DNA of 7,615 bases from Pyramidobacter sp. (GTDB lineage: Bacteria > Synergistota > Synergistia > Synergistales > Dethiosulfovibrionaceae). Under the pieces are notes generated by a model that saw nothing but the letters and a program-made list of their open reading frames with translations, ran no database searches and was not told where the DNA came from. A program made the position numbers and the translations under genes. Positions within the stretch are counted from its first letter, which is position 1. The number at the start of each line of letters is the position of its first letter. The DNA lies in contig JAEEUD010000084.1 in the NCBI GenBank assembly GCA_016286835.1, positions 1 to 7,615 of the forward strand, in the 5' to 3' direction. Of this stretch, positions 1 to 6,276 are shown piece after piece.

Positions 1-105
1 CATGGTCGATTTTCCGACCTGCCGGGCGCCGACGACCATGACGGCCTTGAACGCGGAACTCATGTGAAGGAATTTTCTTTCAAGGTCTCGTTTGATGTAG
101 TCCAT
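1..105 (-). CDS. AAA-type ATP-binding protein, N-terminal fragment (runs off the left edge)
   Basis: Thirty-five codons are visible before the window ends. The peptide begins MDYIKRDLERKFL and contains a clear P-loop, GARQVGKST, at about residues 26-34, preceded by the hydrophobic strand AVMVV. This layout (short charged helix, then strand, then GARQVGKST about 25 residues in) is the usual start of the AAA_14/DUF4143 family of bacterial ATP-binding proteins. Their physiological role is poorly defined, and some act like toxin-antitoxin or defence ATPases. The start is supported by GGAGGAA at 116-110, four bases upstream, and by a sigma70-like promoter at 174-145. The gene points away from the DUF5058 operon and shares only the intergenic region with it. 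The motif supports the nucleotide-binding call well; the subfamily is an inference because the Walker B region and the C-terminal domain lie outside the window. Confidence 0.8.
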   Translation of the reverse strand, partial: MDYIKRDLERKFLHMSSAFKAVMVVGARQVGKSTM

Positions 106-144
106 AGGGTTCCTCCAGAAAGGTGTAAATCCGAAGTGCACTTT

Positions 145-174
145 ATTTTAGCACCCGATCCGTGCTTTTATCAA
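145..174 (-). promoter_or_regulatory. Candidate sigma70 promoter for the AAA ATPase gene
   Basis: Read on the minus strand, TTGATA (174-169) and TAAAAT (150-145) are separated by 18 bases. This places transcription start roughly 30 bases before the ATG at 105. Both hexamers are close to consensus. The prediction is by eye only. Confidence 0.5.
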
Positions 175-202
175 TAGAAAAAACGAAAACGATCTGTCGA
201 TC

Positions 203-278
203 ACAGCCTGAAAAAGAGGCTGTCTCAAAACTCATCGAAGAGATGGGCAAGAGACAGCCTCTTTTATTTTGCCCGTCT
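203..278. repeat. Cluster of three interleaved inverted repeats (possible RNA switch, terminator or element remnant)
   Basis: Helix 1 pairs ACAGCCT (203-209) with AGGCTGT (217-223), 7 bp. Helix 2 pairs 212-226 (AAAAGAGGCTGTCTC) with 251-265, 15 bp perfect, loop 24 bases. Helix 3 pairs 241-250 (AGATGGGCAA) with 269-278 (TTGCCCGTCT), 10 bp with one G-U in RNA. Helices 1 and 2 share the segment 217-223, so they exclude each other. Helix 3 uses the loop of helix 2 and the flank beyond it, an H-type pseudoknot topology. Helix 2 is followed by T-rich sequence on both strands, so it could terminate transcription in either direction. It could equally be the fused ends of a lost small mobile element. 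No protein gene overlaps it. Confidence 0.6.
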
Positions 279-318
279 GGAAGGAGACAAGAGAGGCGCC
301 AGACATTATGATGATCGG

Positions 319-411
319 TCAGAACTTTTGATCCTGCACCGGCCGCAGCCTTCCAACATACAGCGTGGCAAGGGCGGCACTGCACAACAGGTAATAATTT
401 TTATAATACAT
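319..411 (-). CDS. Doubtful 30-residue hydrophobic small ORF or gene remnant
   Basis: The minus-strand frame reads M-Y-Y-K-N-Y-Y followed by a hydrophobic stretch (LLCSAALATLYVG, residues 8-20), a basic segment RLRP and the C-terminus VQDQKF. It would make a single-span membrane peptide. The codons of residues 10-26 mostly end in G or C, like the neighbouring genes. There is no Shine-Dalgarno sequence before the ATG, although the frame continues upstream to a TAA. It could be the tail end of a decayed membrane-protein gene, a tiny membrane peptide, or chance. I do not recognise it. Confidence 0.15.
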   Translation of the reverse strand: MYYKNYYLLCSAALATLYVGRLRPVQDQKF

Positions 412-461
412 CGTAATGAAGTAATAGCGACTTGTTTGTTGATGATTTTTACAATATTACG

Positions 462-489
462 TTGACAAAATGCGTGATGTGGCTAAAAT
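462..489 (+). promoter_or_regulatory. Promoter of the DUF5058 / membrane protein / M20D operon
   Basis: A perfect -35 box TTGACA (462-467) and a near-consensus -10 box TAAAAT (484-489) are 16 bases apart within an AT-rich stretch. Transcription would start near 496, leaving a leader of about 38 bases before the ATG at 534. No obvious operator or leader peptide is visible between them. Confidence 0.7.
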
Positions 490-520
490 AAGTTTATCTG
501 CTTTTGCTCATCATAGATAA

Positions 521-527
521 GGGAGGG
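521..527 (+). promoter_or_regulatory. Ribosome binding site that fixes the start of the DUF5058 gene
   Basis: GGGAGGG lies six bases before ATG 534. It decides for this ATG over an in-frame TTG at 504, which would add ten residues but has no Shine-Dalgarno sequence and would lie almost at the predicted transcription start. Confidence 0.75.
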
Positions 528-533
528 CGTTTT

Positions 534-1232
534 ATGAACACAGTGGATATTCAGAACAGTACGATCATGTGGATCGCGTGTGCGGTGCCTGTCTTTGTCG
601 TTGTCATTCAGGCGTTGCTCTTCGCGCGCAAAGCGTGGCAGGACGGGCCGAATCTCGGCGTGTCGAAGGATCTGATGAAGGAAGGCATCAGGTCCAGCGC
701 GATCACGTCCATCGGGCCGTCGATCGTCGTGCTGACCGGCATGCTTTCGCTGCTCGTCACGATGGGCGGGCCGGTGGCATGGATGAGGCTTTCGCTGATC
801 GGATCGGTCATGTTCGAGTCGATCGCGGCAGGCATCGGCACAGGCGCGGTCGGCGTCGAGCTTGGCGCGAACATGCCGCCTCTGGCTTTCACGATGGGCG
901 TCTGGACGATGATCCTTTGCTCCATCGGGTGGGTGCTCTTCGGGACGACTTTTGCCGACAAGATGGAGGTCGTGCAGGAAAAGCTGACGGGCGGCAGCTC
1001 GGCAAAGCTCATCGCCCTGTCGAGTGCGGCAGTCATCGGTATTTTCTGCTCCATGACTTCGCAGCACCTCGTCAAGATGAACAAACAGTGCGTGGCAGCC
1101 GTGCTCGGCGCCGTCATCATGTTTATCGTGCAGATGATGGTCAAAAAACTGCATATCCACTGGCTGCGCGAGTGGGCTCTGACCCTCTCGATGCTGGGCA
1201 GCATGATCATCACTGCGTTGCTTCCGGCATAG
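534..1232 (+). CDS. DUF5058 family integral membrane protein
   Basis: A 232-residue polytopic membrane protein of the length usual for DUF5058, a family of unknown function found in anaerobic bacteria. Likely membrane segments are near residues 12-31, 57-77, 113-137, 157-172, 186-203 and 213-230. Between the second and third is a conserved-looking, glycine-rich, weakly hydrophobic stretch (LTGMLSLL at 67-74, GGPVAWMR at 78-85, SVMFE at 91-95, then GIGTGAVGVELG to 111), which could form a re-entrant loop or substrate site; Glu95 and Glu109 are the only acidic residues in it. It is the first gene of its operon, 37 bases before a second membrane protein gene and upstream of an M20D amidohydrolase. 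I infer one half of a small transporter for the compound the amidohydrolase cuts. The family call is from recognised sequence features; the transport role is inference. Confidence 0.7.
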   Translation: MNTVDIQNSTIMWIACAVPVFVVVIQALLFARKAWQDGPNLGVSKDLMKEGIRSSAITSIGPSIVVLTGMLSLLVTMGGPVAWMRLSLIGSVMFESIAAGIGTGAVGVELGANMPPLAFTMGVWTMILCSIGWVLFGTTFADKMEVVQEKLTGGSSAKLIALSSAAVIGIFCSMTSQHLVKMNKQCVAAVLGAVIMFIVQMMVKKLHIHWLREWALTLSMLGSMIITALLPA

Positions 1233-1269
1233 TCCGTTCTATCACTCATTTAATAAAGGAGGAACTGTC

Positions 1270-1971
1270 ATGGATAAGCAGGAATTTTTCGATAAACAAT
1301 ATATGCCGCAGATGAACAGGATCGGCAAAGTGACGGGATATCTTGGCGTCGTGCTGAGTTTCCTCCCGGCCGTGGCTCTGGCAGTGTTTTACGGCCTTCT
1401 GCCGCAGTGGGGCGCGCTGGTCACTGCGTTCGTATCGGGCGCCGCTGCTTTCGGAGCGCTGTGGTTCGTCGAGCCGATCTCGTACTTCCCTGTCGTTGGA
1501 ACTGTCGGAACGTACATGGCTTTCCTTTCGGGCAACATTTCCAACATGCGCATCCCGTGCGCTTCTGTGGCTCAGGCTTCGTGCGACGTGAAGCCGGGCA
1601 CGCCTGAGGGCAATGTGATCGCTACGCTTGGCATGGCGACGTCGATCGTGATCAATGTCGCTGTTCTGACCATCGGCGTGATCCTGGGCGAAAAAGTTCT
1701 CGAAATGCTGCCGGCAGGCGTCAAGCTCGCGCTGAGCAGCTATCTGCTTCCGGCGCTCTTCGGCGCGCTGCTGATGCAGTTCGCGATGAGCAAGGTCAGT
1801 CTGTCCGTCATCGTGCTTGTTTTCAGCATCGTTTTCTACGTGGCGCTGAACAAGGGCGTTTTCAGCTGGCTTCCTGGCGCGAGGAATTATCTTCCCGTCC
1901 TGAGCTGCGTCTTCTTCGCCGTGGCTGTCGGTATGCTCACGTTCAAGAACAAAGATAAGGCTGCCAAATAA
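1270..1971 (+). CDS. Small polytopic membrane protein, probable partner of the DUF5058 protein
   Basis: A 233-residue membrane protein that I cannot assign to a named family. A strong AAAGGAGG (1255-1262) lies seven bases before the ATG. After an amphipathic N-terminus (residues 1-20) there are likely membrane segments near 21-41, 46-67, 73-89, 115-140, 153-172, 176-195 and 207-224, and a lysine-rich tail (FKNKDKAAK). Between segments three and four lies a polar, conserved-looking loop (LSGNISNMR at 86-94, PCASVAQASC at 96-105, KPGTPEGN at 108-115) with two cysteines, a plausible substrate or metal site. It sits between the DUF5058 gene and the M20D enzyme and is about the same size as the DUF5058 protein, which suggests a two-subunit carrier. 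A channel or an exporter are alternatives. No signal peptide apart from the first membrane helix is evident. Confidence 0.65.
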   Translation: MDKQEFFDKQYMPQMNRIGKVTGYLGVVLSFLPAVALAVFYGLLPQWGALVTAFVSGAAAFGALWFVEPISYFPVVGTVGTYMAFLSGNISNMRIPCASVAQASCDVKPGTPEGNVIATLGMATSIVINVAVLTIGVILGEKVLEMLPAGVKLALSSYLLPALFGALLMQFAMSKVSLSVIVLVFSIVFYVALNKGVFSWLPGARNYLPVLSCVFFAVAVGMLTFKNKDKAAK

Positions 1972-3147
1972 ATGAGCATGTCTCTTCTGTCTGAGGCCAA
2001 GGAACTTCAGGGATATCTCACCGATCTGCGGCGCGAGCTCCACAGAGTTCCGGAGATCGGAACGAAAACGCCGCGTACGATGAAGATCATCATGCGGGAG
2101 CTGGACAAGATCGGGATCAGCTACAAGTATTATGAGGACTGTTCCGGCATTGTGGCGACCATCGGGCACGGGGGCAGGTGTTTCCTGCTGCGGGCTGACT
2201 GCGATGCTCTGCCTGTGACCGAAGAATCGGGTGTTGACTTCTGCTCGACCATACCGGGATGCATGCACGCGTGCGGTCATGACCTGCACACGGCCATGCT
2301 GATCGGTGCGGCCCGTCTCTTAAAAGCTCACGAAAATGAGCTGAAGGGCACGGTAAAGCTGATGTTCCAATCGGGCGAGGAGGAGTTTTCGGGCTCTGTG
2401 CCTCTGATCGAACACGGGCTTCTTGAGGATCCGCATGTGGACGCTGCTTTCGCGATGCATGTGTGTTCGACGCTCCCGTTCGGGACAATGGCGTATGGCC
2501 GCTATGTCCTTTCGGCGGTTTACGGTTTCCGTTTCACGCTGACCGGCAAAGGCTGCCACGGGTCGATGCCTGATCTGGGGATCGATCCGATCAATACCGG
2601 CGTACACATTTACCTCGGCTTGCAGGAGCTGATCGCACGTGAGGTCTCTCCGCAGGAGGAAGCTGTGCTGACGATCGGCCATTTCTCCGCCGGCAGTGTT
2701 CCGAACGTCGTGCCGGAGAGCGCTGTGCTTGAGGGGACGTTAAGGACTTTCAAGCCGGAGATCACCGAGTACCTGCGCGGCCGGGTGGATGAAGTGGCGC
2801 GGGGCATCGCCGCGACCTACAGGACAAAGCTGGACATCGATGTCCTGAGCAAAGTTCCCGCGACGATCTGCGACATGGATCTCAACCACGAGGCCGAAAA
2901 GAGCATCAACGCCGTCGATCCGGACATGAAGATCACGCCGACGTTCCATTCGATGCCTTCTGAAGATTTTGCCTATGTCTCTGAAAAGGTGCCTTCGGCG
3001 TATTTCTACGTTGGCGCCGGTGTGCCGGACAAGTCCCTCTGGCGGCCGCAGCACAACGCGAAAGTCCTCTTCAACGAAGAGGTGCTGCATCATGGCGCCG
3101 TGGCCCATGCCAGCGTGGCCATAGACTGGCTGAACAGGCATCAATAA
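1972..3147 (+). CDS. M20D family metallo-amidohydrolase (N-acyl amino acid / aminoacyl amide hydrolase type)
   Basis: A 391-residue cytoplasmic enzyme of normal M20D length with no signal peptide. Visible family marks: HRVPEIG (24-30); RADCDALPVTEE (74-85); the metal motif MHACGHD (98-104), with Cys101 in the metal-ligand position typical of M20D and His103; SGEEEFSG (134-141), where Glu136 fits the general base and Glu137 a metal ligand; AMHV (161-164) with His163; and QHNAKVLFNEE (360-370) with His361 as the last ligand. The lid/dimerisation domain spans about 183-295 and includes the usual GKGCHGSMP (192-200). Relatives cleave hippurate, N-acetyl amino acids, indole-acetyl amino acids or p-aminobenzoyl-glutamate; the substrate here is unknown. 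The ATG directly follows the upstream TAA with only a weak AAGG at 1957-1960, so translation is probably coupled. A second in-frame ATG at 1978 is less well placed. Confidence 0.9.
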   Translation: MSMSLLSEAKELQGYLTDLRRELHRVPEIGTKTPRTMKIIMRELDKIGISYKYYEDCSGIVATIGHGGRCFLLRADCDALPVTEESGVDFCSTIPGCMHACGHDLHTAMLIGAARLLKAHENELKGTVKLMFQSGEEEFSGSVPLIEHGLLEDPHVDAAFAMHVCSTLPFGTMAYGRYVLSAVYGFRFTLTGKGCHGSMPDLGIDPINTGVHIYLGLQELIAREVSPQEEAVLTIGHFSAGSVPNVVPESAVLEGTLRTFKPEITEYLRGRVDEVARGIAATYRTKLDIDVLSKVPATICDMDLNHEAEKSINAVDPDMKITPTFHSMPSEDFAYVSEKVPSAYFYVGAGVPDKSLWRPQHNAKVLFNEEVLHHGAVAHASVAIDWLNRHQ

Positions 3148-3195
3148 GTTCGACTCTGCCGGTTCGCCGGGACCGGCGCCGGATCTCCGTACAAA

Positions 3196-3247
3196 AAGGC
3201 CAGCAGCGCGAAGTTTTCAGTTTCGCGCTGCTGGCCTTGTGTTTTTT
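3196..3247. terminator. Bidirectional intrinsic terminator between convergent operons
   Basis: A perfect 17-bp inverted repeat pairs 3196-3212 (AAGGCCAGCAGCGCGAA) with 3222-3238 around a nine-base loop. On the plus strand it is followed by GTGTTTTTT (to 3247). On the minus strand it is followed by a run of T (complement of 3193-3197). It lies 48 bases after the amidohydrolase stop and 20 bases after the ABC ATPase stop, so it should end both transcripts. Confidence 0.9.
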
Positions 3248-3257
3248 GATGATAGTA

Positions 3258-4370
3258 TCAGATCTTCAGTGAGCCGATCGCGATGCGATCATGGGTCTCA
3301 CTGTCAAACAGGACGATCTTTTCGCCAACGACGTCAAACTTCACCGGGCTGTCGACAGCGTAGTCGACGCTTCCGAAAACGACGGAGGACAGCGTCAGTT
3401 CGCCGACAGAGATCTTCACCGTCGTTTCCATTCCGCTGGGAAGCGTTGAATACGCGACGCCGTTCAGAGCGCCGTTTTCGCTGATCGGGAGGAATTCCGG
3501 TCTGATCCCGACGATGACCGACGCGCCGATCTTTTCGAGGGATCCCGTCTTTGGGGTAAAGACGACCTTTTTTCCGAGGAAATCAAGTGTCAGCGAATCG
3601 CCGGCAGCGCTTTCGACACGGGCGGGAATGAAATTCATCGTGGGATTGCCGACAAATTCGGCAACGAACTGATTTGCCGGCGCGTTGTACACCTCAAGCG
3701 GCGGCGCGTACTGCTGGAGGATCCCTTCTTTCATCAGGCAGACATGGGTCGAGAGCGTCATTGCCTCCAGCTGGTCGTGAGTCACATAGATGAACGTGCT
3801 GCTCGTGTCGGTATGGAGACGCTTCAGTTCGGTGCGCATCTCCTGACGGAGTTTCGCATCGAGGTTCGAGAGCGGTTCGTCCATGAAAAGGACTTTCGGT
3901 GAGGGCGCCAGTGTGCGGGCAATGGCAACGCGCTGCTGCTGGCCGCCGGACAGTTCGGACGGATAGCGCTTTTCAAACCCCTGGATCTTCAAAAGGTCGA
4001 GAAGTTCGTCAACGCGTTCGCGGATCGCCGCGGGTTTCCATTTCAGGTTCTCGAGGCCGAAGGAAATATTCTGTTCCACGGTCATGTGCGGCCACAGCGC
4101 GTAGTTCTGGAACAGGAAGCCGATGTCGCGTTTCACCGGGGGAAGGTTGATCCCTTGCTCCGCATCGAAAACGACCGTATCGCCGATCGTGATCTGTCCC
4201 TCCGTCGGCGTTTCCAGGCCGGCGATCATGCGCAGGGTCGTCGTCTTGCCGCAGCCGGACGGACCGAGAAGCGTCACGAATCCGCGGTCGCGGATCTCCA
4301 GGTTCAGATCTTCGACGGCGGTAAAAGTCGAAAAGCGTTTTGTCACGTGTTTCAAACTGATTTGCGGCAT
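3258..4370 (-). CDS. ABC importer ATPase subunit (MalK/FbpC/PotA-like)
   Basis: This 370-residue ATP-hydrolysing subunit powers the importer encoded by the two genes upstream. All nucleotide-binding motifs are intact: Walker A GPSGCGKT (36-43), Q-loop Gln88 in FLFQNYALWPHMTV, signature LSGGQQQR (140-147), Walker B VLFMDEP (160-166) with catalytic Glu165, D-loop SNLD (168-171) and switch His198. The region after about 235 (EFVGNPTMNF, then VGIRPEFLPI at 287-296) is the TOBE/MOP-like domain typical of the MalK-FbpC-PotA branch and could have a regulatory role. The ATG lies three bases after the permease stop, and its GGAGGTT (4382-4376) is inside the permease's last codons, so the two are translated together. 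Family membership is certain. The substrate is not, since this ATPase branch serves sugars, ferric iron, phosphonates, thiamine and polyamines. Confidence 0.95.
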   Translation of the reverse strand: MPQISLKHVTKRFSTFTAVEDLNLEIRDRGFVTLLGPSGCGKTTTLRMIAGLETPTEGQITIGDTVVFDAEQGINLPPVKRDIGFLFQNYALWPHMTVEQNISFGLENLKWKPAAIRERVDELLDLLKIQGFEKRYPSELSGGQQQRVAIARTLAPSPKVLFMDEPLSNLDAKLRQEMRTELKRLHTDTSSTFIYVTHDQLEAMTLSTHVCLMKEGILQQYAPPLEVYNAPANQFVAEFVGNPTMNFIPARVESAAGDSLTLDFLGKKVVFTPKTGSLEKIGASVIVGIRPEFLPISENGALNGVAYSTLPSGMETTVKISVGELTLSSVVFGSVDYAVDSPVKFDVVGEKIVLFDSETHDRIAIGSLKI

Positions 4371-4373
4371 GTG

Positions 4374-6176
4374 TTAACCTCCAATTCCCTTGTCCAGAGA
4401 AGCTCCCGTGAGCTTGTTCGTCAGCGTGTTGATGAGGATGACGATGACGACGATGAGCAGCGTCACGGCGCTGCCATACTGGGAATAACCGGTTTCGTTG
4501 AACGAGAAGAGCATCGTTGTCAGCAGATAGCGCGCGAACGGCACGAGAAGAGTGAAGAGGGCCACTTCGCGCATGACCGAGATCACGGGCAGCAGGTAAC
4601 CGGAAAGGATGCTGCTCTTCTGGATCGGGAACATGATCCGGGCCATTCGTTTCCACCACGGGACGCCGACGACCATGGCCGCTTCTTCGATTTCCTTCGA
4701 GATCTGAAGCATACTGTTGATGCCGCTGCGCGAGGCGAAGGGCAGGAACTTGACCGACGCCACCAGCAGAAGGATGCCGAAGGTGCCGTACAGGAAGCTG
4801 AAACTTTTGCTCGTCGCGACGGCCAGATAGATCGTGCCGAATGCCATGGCGGGCATCAGATACGGGAAGAAGGCCATGCTTTCGACAGCGCGGGCCAGCC
4901 ATGTGCCGCGGCTGCGGGCACAGGAATAGCCGATCAGCATTCCGCAGGTTCCGACGATGCCGCCGACGACAAGCGCCAGAAGGACCTGACGCCCCAGCGC
5001 CTTCCACATCGTCGGATTCAGGAGGATGCCGGAGATCATGCCTGTTTCGTAGGCTGAGCTTTCGGTGCCGATCCAGAAATACAGCGTCATGTTGGAAAGC
5101 GAGTAGTTGCCCGGCTGAAGGATGACCGACTCAAGAGCGAACGAGATCAGCGGCGCGATGGCGAAAAACAGCACATAGACGCACAGGAACAGCGAGATCG
5201 GCAGATTGGCCTTTTTCAGATCGACAAGAGAGACCTGGCCGCTCTTGCCTGTCACGGTGGTGTAGCTCTTGCGCTTTCCGGTAAACCACTGGTTCAGACC
5301 GAGAATGAACGAACCGAGAACGATCGAGACGAAGGCAATGATGTAGCCCTGCCCCTGATAGCCGCCGTTGATCAGCGCGCGCATCTTTGTGGAAAGCGTG
5401 AAGCATTTCACGGATGAACCGAGGAACACGGGCACCGTGTACGAGCTGAAGCCGCTTGAGAAAATCAGCAGCATCGTGGACAGCACGGCCGGCATGACGA
5501 TGGGAAGCGTGATCCGCCTGATGATCTTCCAGCGGCCGGCCCTCAGCAGCGTGGCGCTTTCTTCGAGCGTGGCGTCCATGTTCTTGAGGATGCCGCCGAT
5601 CAGGAGATAGGCAAACGGCGAATAGTGCAGCGCGATGACGATGACCATCGGGAACAGGCCGAAAACGAACCACTCGGGCATACAGATCCCGAACAGCGAT
5701 TCAAACATGCCCACGTTGCCTCCGCCGACCTTGCTGTTCTGAAACAGATTCACCCAGAACAGAGCCAGTGTCCATGCCGGCATGATGTAGGGGAACAGGA
5801 ACACGGCGCTGATAAATTTCTTGAATTTCATGTTCGAGCGGGTGATGAACCATGCCACGGTGCCGCCGAAAAGAATGCCCAGCAGGCCTGAGCCGGTCGC
5901 GACGATAAACGAGTTCTTCAGCGGTATCCAGAAGTTGACCGTGCTCCATTCGCTCGCCGAGAACATGCGCTTGAAATGGCTCCACGTGAATGAACCGACC
6001 GCCAGACGGAGGAGCTTCTTTTCTGTCCCCTGATGGACGGTGAACATGTTTGAAAGCATCGTTGCCAGCGGCAGCACCGACAGGCAGAACAGGGCGATCA
6101 GGAACGCAAGCAGGAGCACATTGGAAGGTTTTGAGAACCATGCCCGCCATCTATGCGCAAGCGAGTCACGCTTCAT
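4374..6176 (-). CDS. ABC importer permease, two fused transmembrane domains (FbpB/ThiP-like)
   Basis: A 600-residue inner-membrane protein that contains both permease halves in one chain, as in FbpB, ThiP and the 2-aminoethylphosphonate permeases. The first half (about 19-297) has the EAA-type coupling loop at 205-225 (EESATLLRAG, then RITLP). The second half (about 326-585) has a better-conserved one at 498-517 (EAAMVVGVPWW, then RIMFP). These loops dock on the ATPase. Roughly twelve membrane helices are visible, six per half, with FLFPYIMPAWTLAL (126-139) and AFFPYLMPAMAFGT (435-448) as equivalent segments that show the internal duplication. A polar linker lies at about 299-325. AAGGAGG (6190-6184) is seven bases before the ATG. 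It follows the binding-protein gene after a 100-base gap with a strong hairpin and precedes the ATPase gene. The fused form suggests the iron/phosphonate/thiamine branch rather than the sugar branch. Confidence 0.92.
   Translation of the reverse strand: MKRDSLAHRWRAWFSKPSNVLLLAFLIALFCLSVLPLATMLSNMFTVHQGTEKKLLRLAVGSFTWSHFKRMFSASEWSTVNFWIPLKNSFIVATGSGLLGILFGGTVAWFITRSNMKFKKFISAVFLFPYIMPAWTLALFWVNLFQNSKVGGGNVGMFESLFGICMPEWFVFGLFPMVIVIALHYSPFAYLLIGGILKNMDATLEESATLLRAGRWKIIRRITLPIVMPAVLSTMLLIFSSGFSSYTVPVFLGSSVKCFTLSTKMRALINGGYQGQGYIIAFVSIVLGSFILGLNQWFTGKRKSYTTVTGKSGQVSLVDLKKANLPISLFLCVYVLFFAIAPLISFALESVILQPGNYSLSNMTLYFWIGTESSAYETGMISGILLNPTMWKALGRQVLLALVVGGIVGTCGMLIGYSCARSRGTWLARAVESMAFFPYLMPAMAFGTIYLAVATSKSFSFLYGTFGILLLVASVKFLPFASRSGINSMLQISKEIEEAAMVVGVPWWKRMARIMFPIQKSSILSGYLLPVISVMREVALFTLLVPFARYLLTTMLFSFNETGYSQYGSAVTLLIVVIVILINTLTNKLTGASLDKGIGG
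4376..4382 (-). promoter_or_regulatory. Ribosome binding site of the ATPase gene, embedded in the permease end
   Basis: GGAGGTT spans the last Gly-Gly codons and the first base of the permease stop codon, seven bases (from GGAGG) before the ATPase ATG. Ribosomes finishing the permease would re-initiate here, which should keep the two subunits in proportion. Confidence 0.75.
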
Positions 6177-6201
6177 GAAATATCCTCCTTTCAGTCTACG
6201 A

Positions 6202-6248
6202 AAACTGCCGCACGGGGGCCCCGAAGGAATTGCCCCCTGCGGCAGTTT
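6202..6248 (-). promoter_or_regulatory. Intercistronic hairpin between binding-protein and permease genes
   Basis: The arms 6202-6212 (AAACTGCCGCA) and 6238-6248 pair over 11 bp. After a one-base bulge a further GC-rich 6 bp pair (6214-6219 with 6232-6237), leaving a 12-base loop. On the minus-strand transcript it begins 28 bases after the binding-protein stop and is followed by only one or two unpaired T residues, too few for a strong terminator. In importer operons such a hairpin usually protects the binding-protein part of the message or terminates partially, so that far more binding protein than permease is made. That role here is inferred. Confidence 0.75.
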
Positions 6249-6276
6249 ACCGTCTCAAAGAGTCACGGGCAGGCGG

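Larger units (their letters stand above)
106..533. other. Divergent intergenic region with promoters and inverted repeats
   Basis: This 428-base gap separates the leftward ATPase gene from the rightward DUF5058 operon. It contains the ATPase promoter (145-174), a cluster of interleaved inverted repeats (203-278), a GC-rich patch at about 279-390 and an AT-rich patch at about 391-520 that ends with the operon promoter (462-489). I see no tRNA, CRISPR or convincing protein gene. The only reading frame worth noting is a 30-codon one on the minus strand (319-411). The sharp change of composition near 390 suggests the gap was assembled from pieces of different origin. Confidence 0.6.

Noticed and set aside
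143..385. 80-codon minus-strand open frame across the intergenic inverted repeats
   Set aside because: It runs through both arms of the 15-bp inverted repeat and the ATPase promoter, is rich in Cys and Ser without domain character, and has no ribosome binding site.
402..407. TATAAT as a -10 box on the plus strand
   Set aside because: There is no acceptable -35 box 16-18 bases upstream, and a much better promoter lies at 462-489.
483..1160. Long minus-strand open frame opposite the DUF5058 gene
   Set aside because: The product is His/Asp/Arg-rich low-complexity sequence typical of the antisense of a GC-rich gene, and it overlaps a convincing membrane protein gene.
1246..2289. 347-codon minus-strand open frame opposite the second membrane gene and the amidohydrolase
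   Set aside because: Same Arg/His/Asp-rich antisense composition, no domain, no ribosome binding site, and it covers two well-supported genes.
3158..3177. GCCGGT/ACCGGC hairpin after the amidohydrolase stop
   Set aside because: It is only 6 bp, lacks a T-run, and is followed by the much stronger 17-bp terminator.
4009..5057. Long open frames on both strands within the permease/ATPase region
   Set aside because: They are shadows of the permease and ATPase genes, whose motifs are intact; the products are Arg/Asp-rich without recognisable features.
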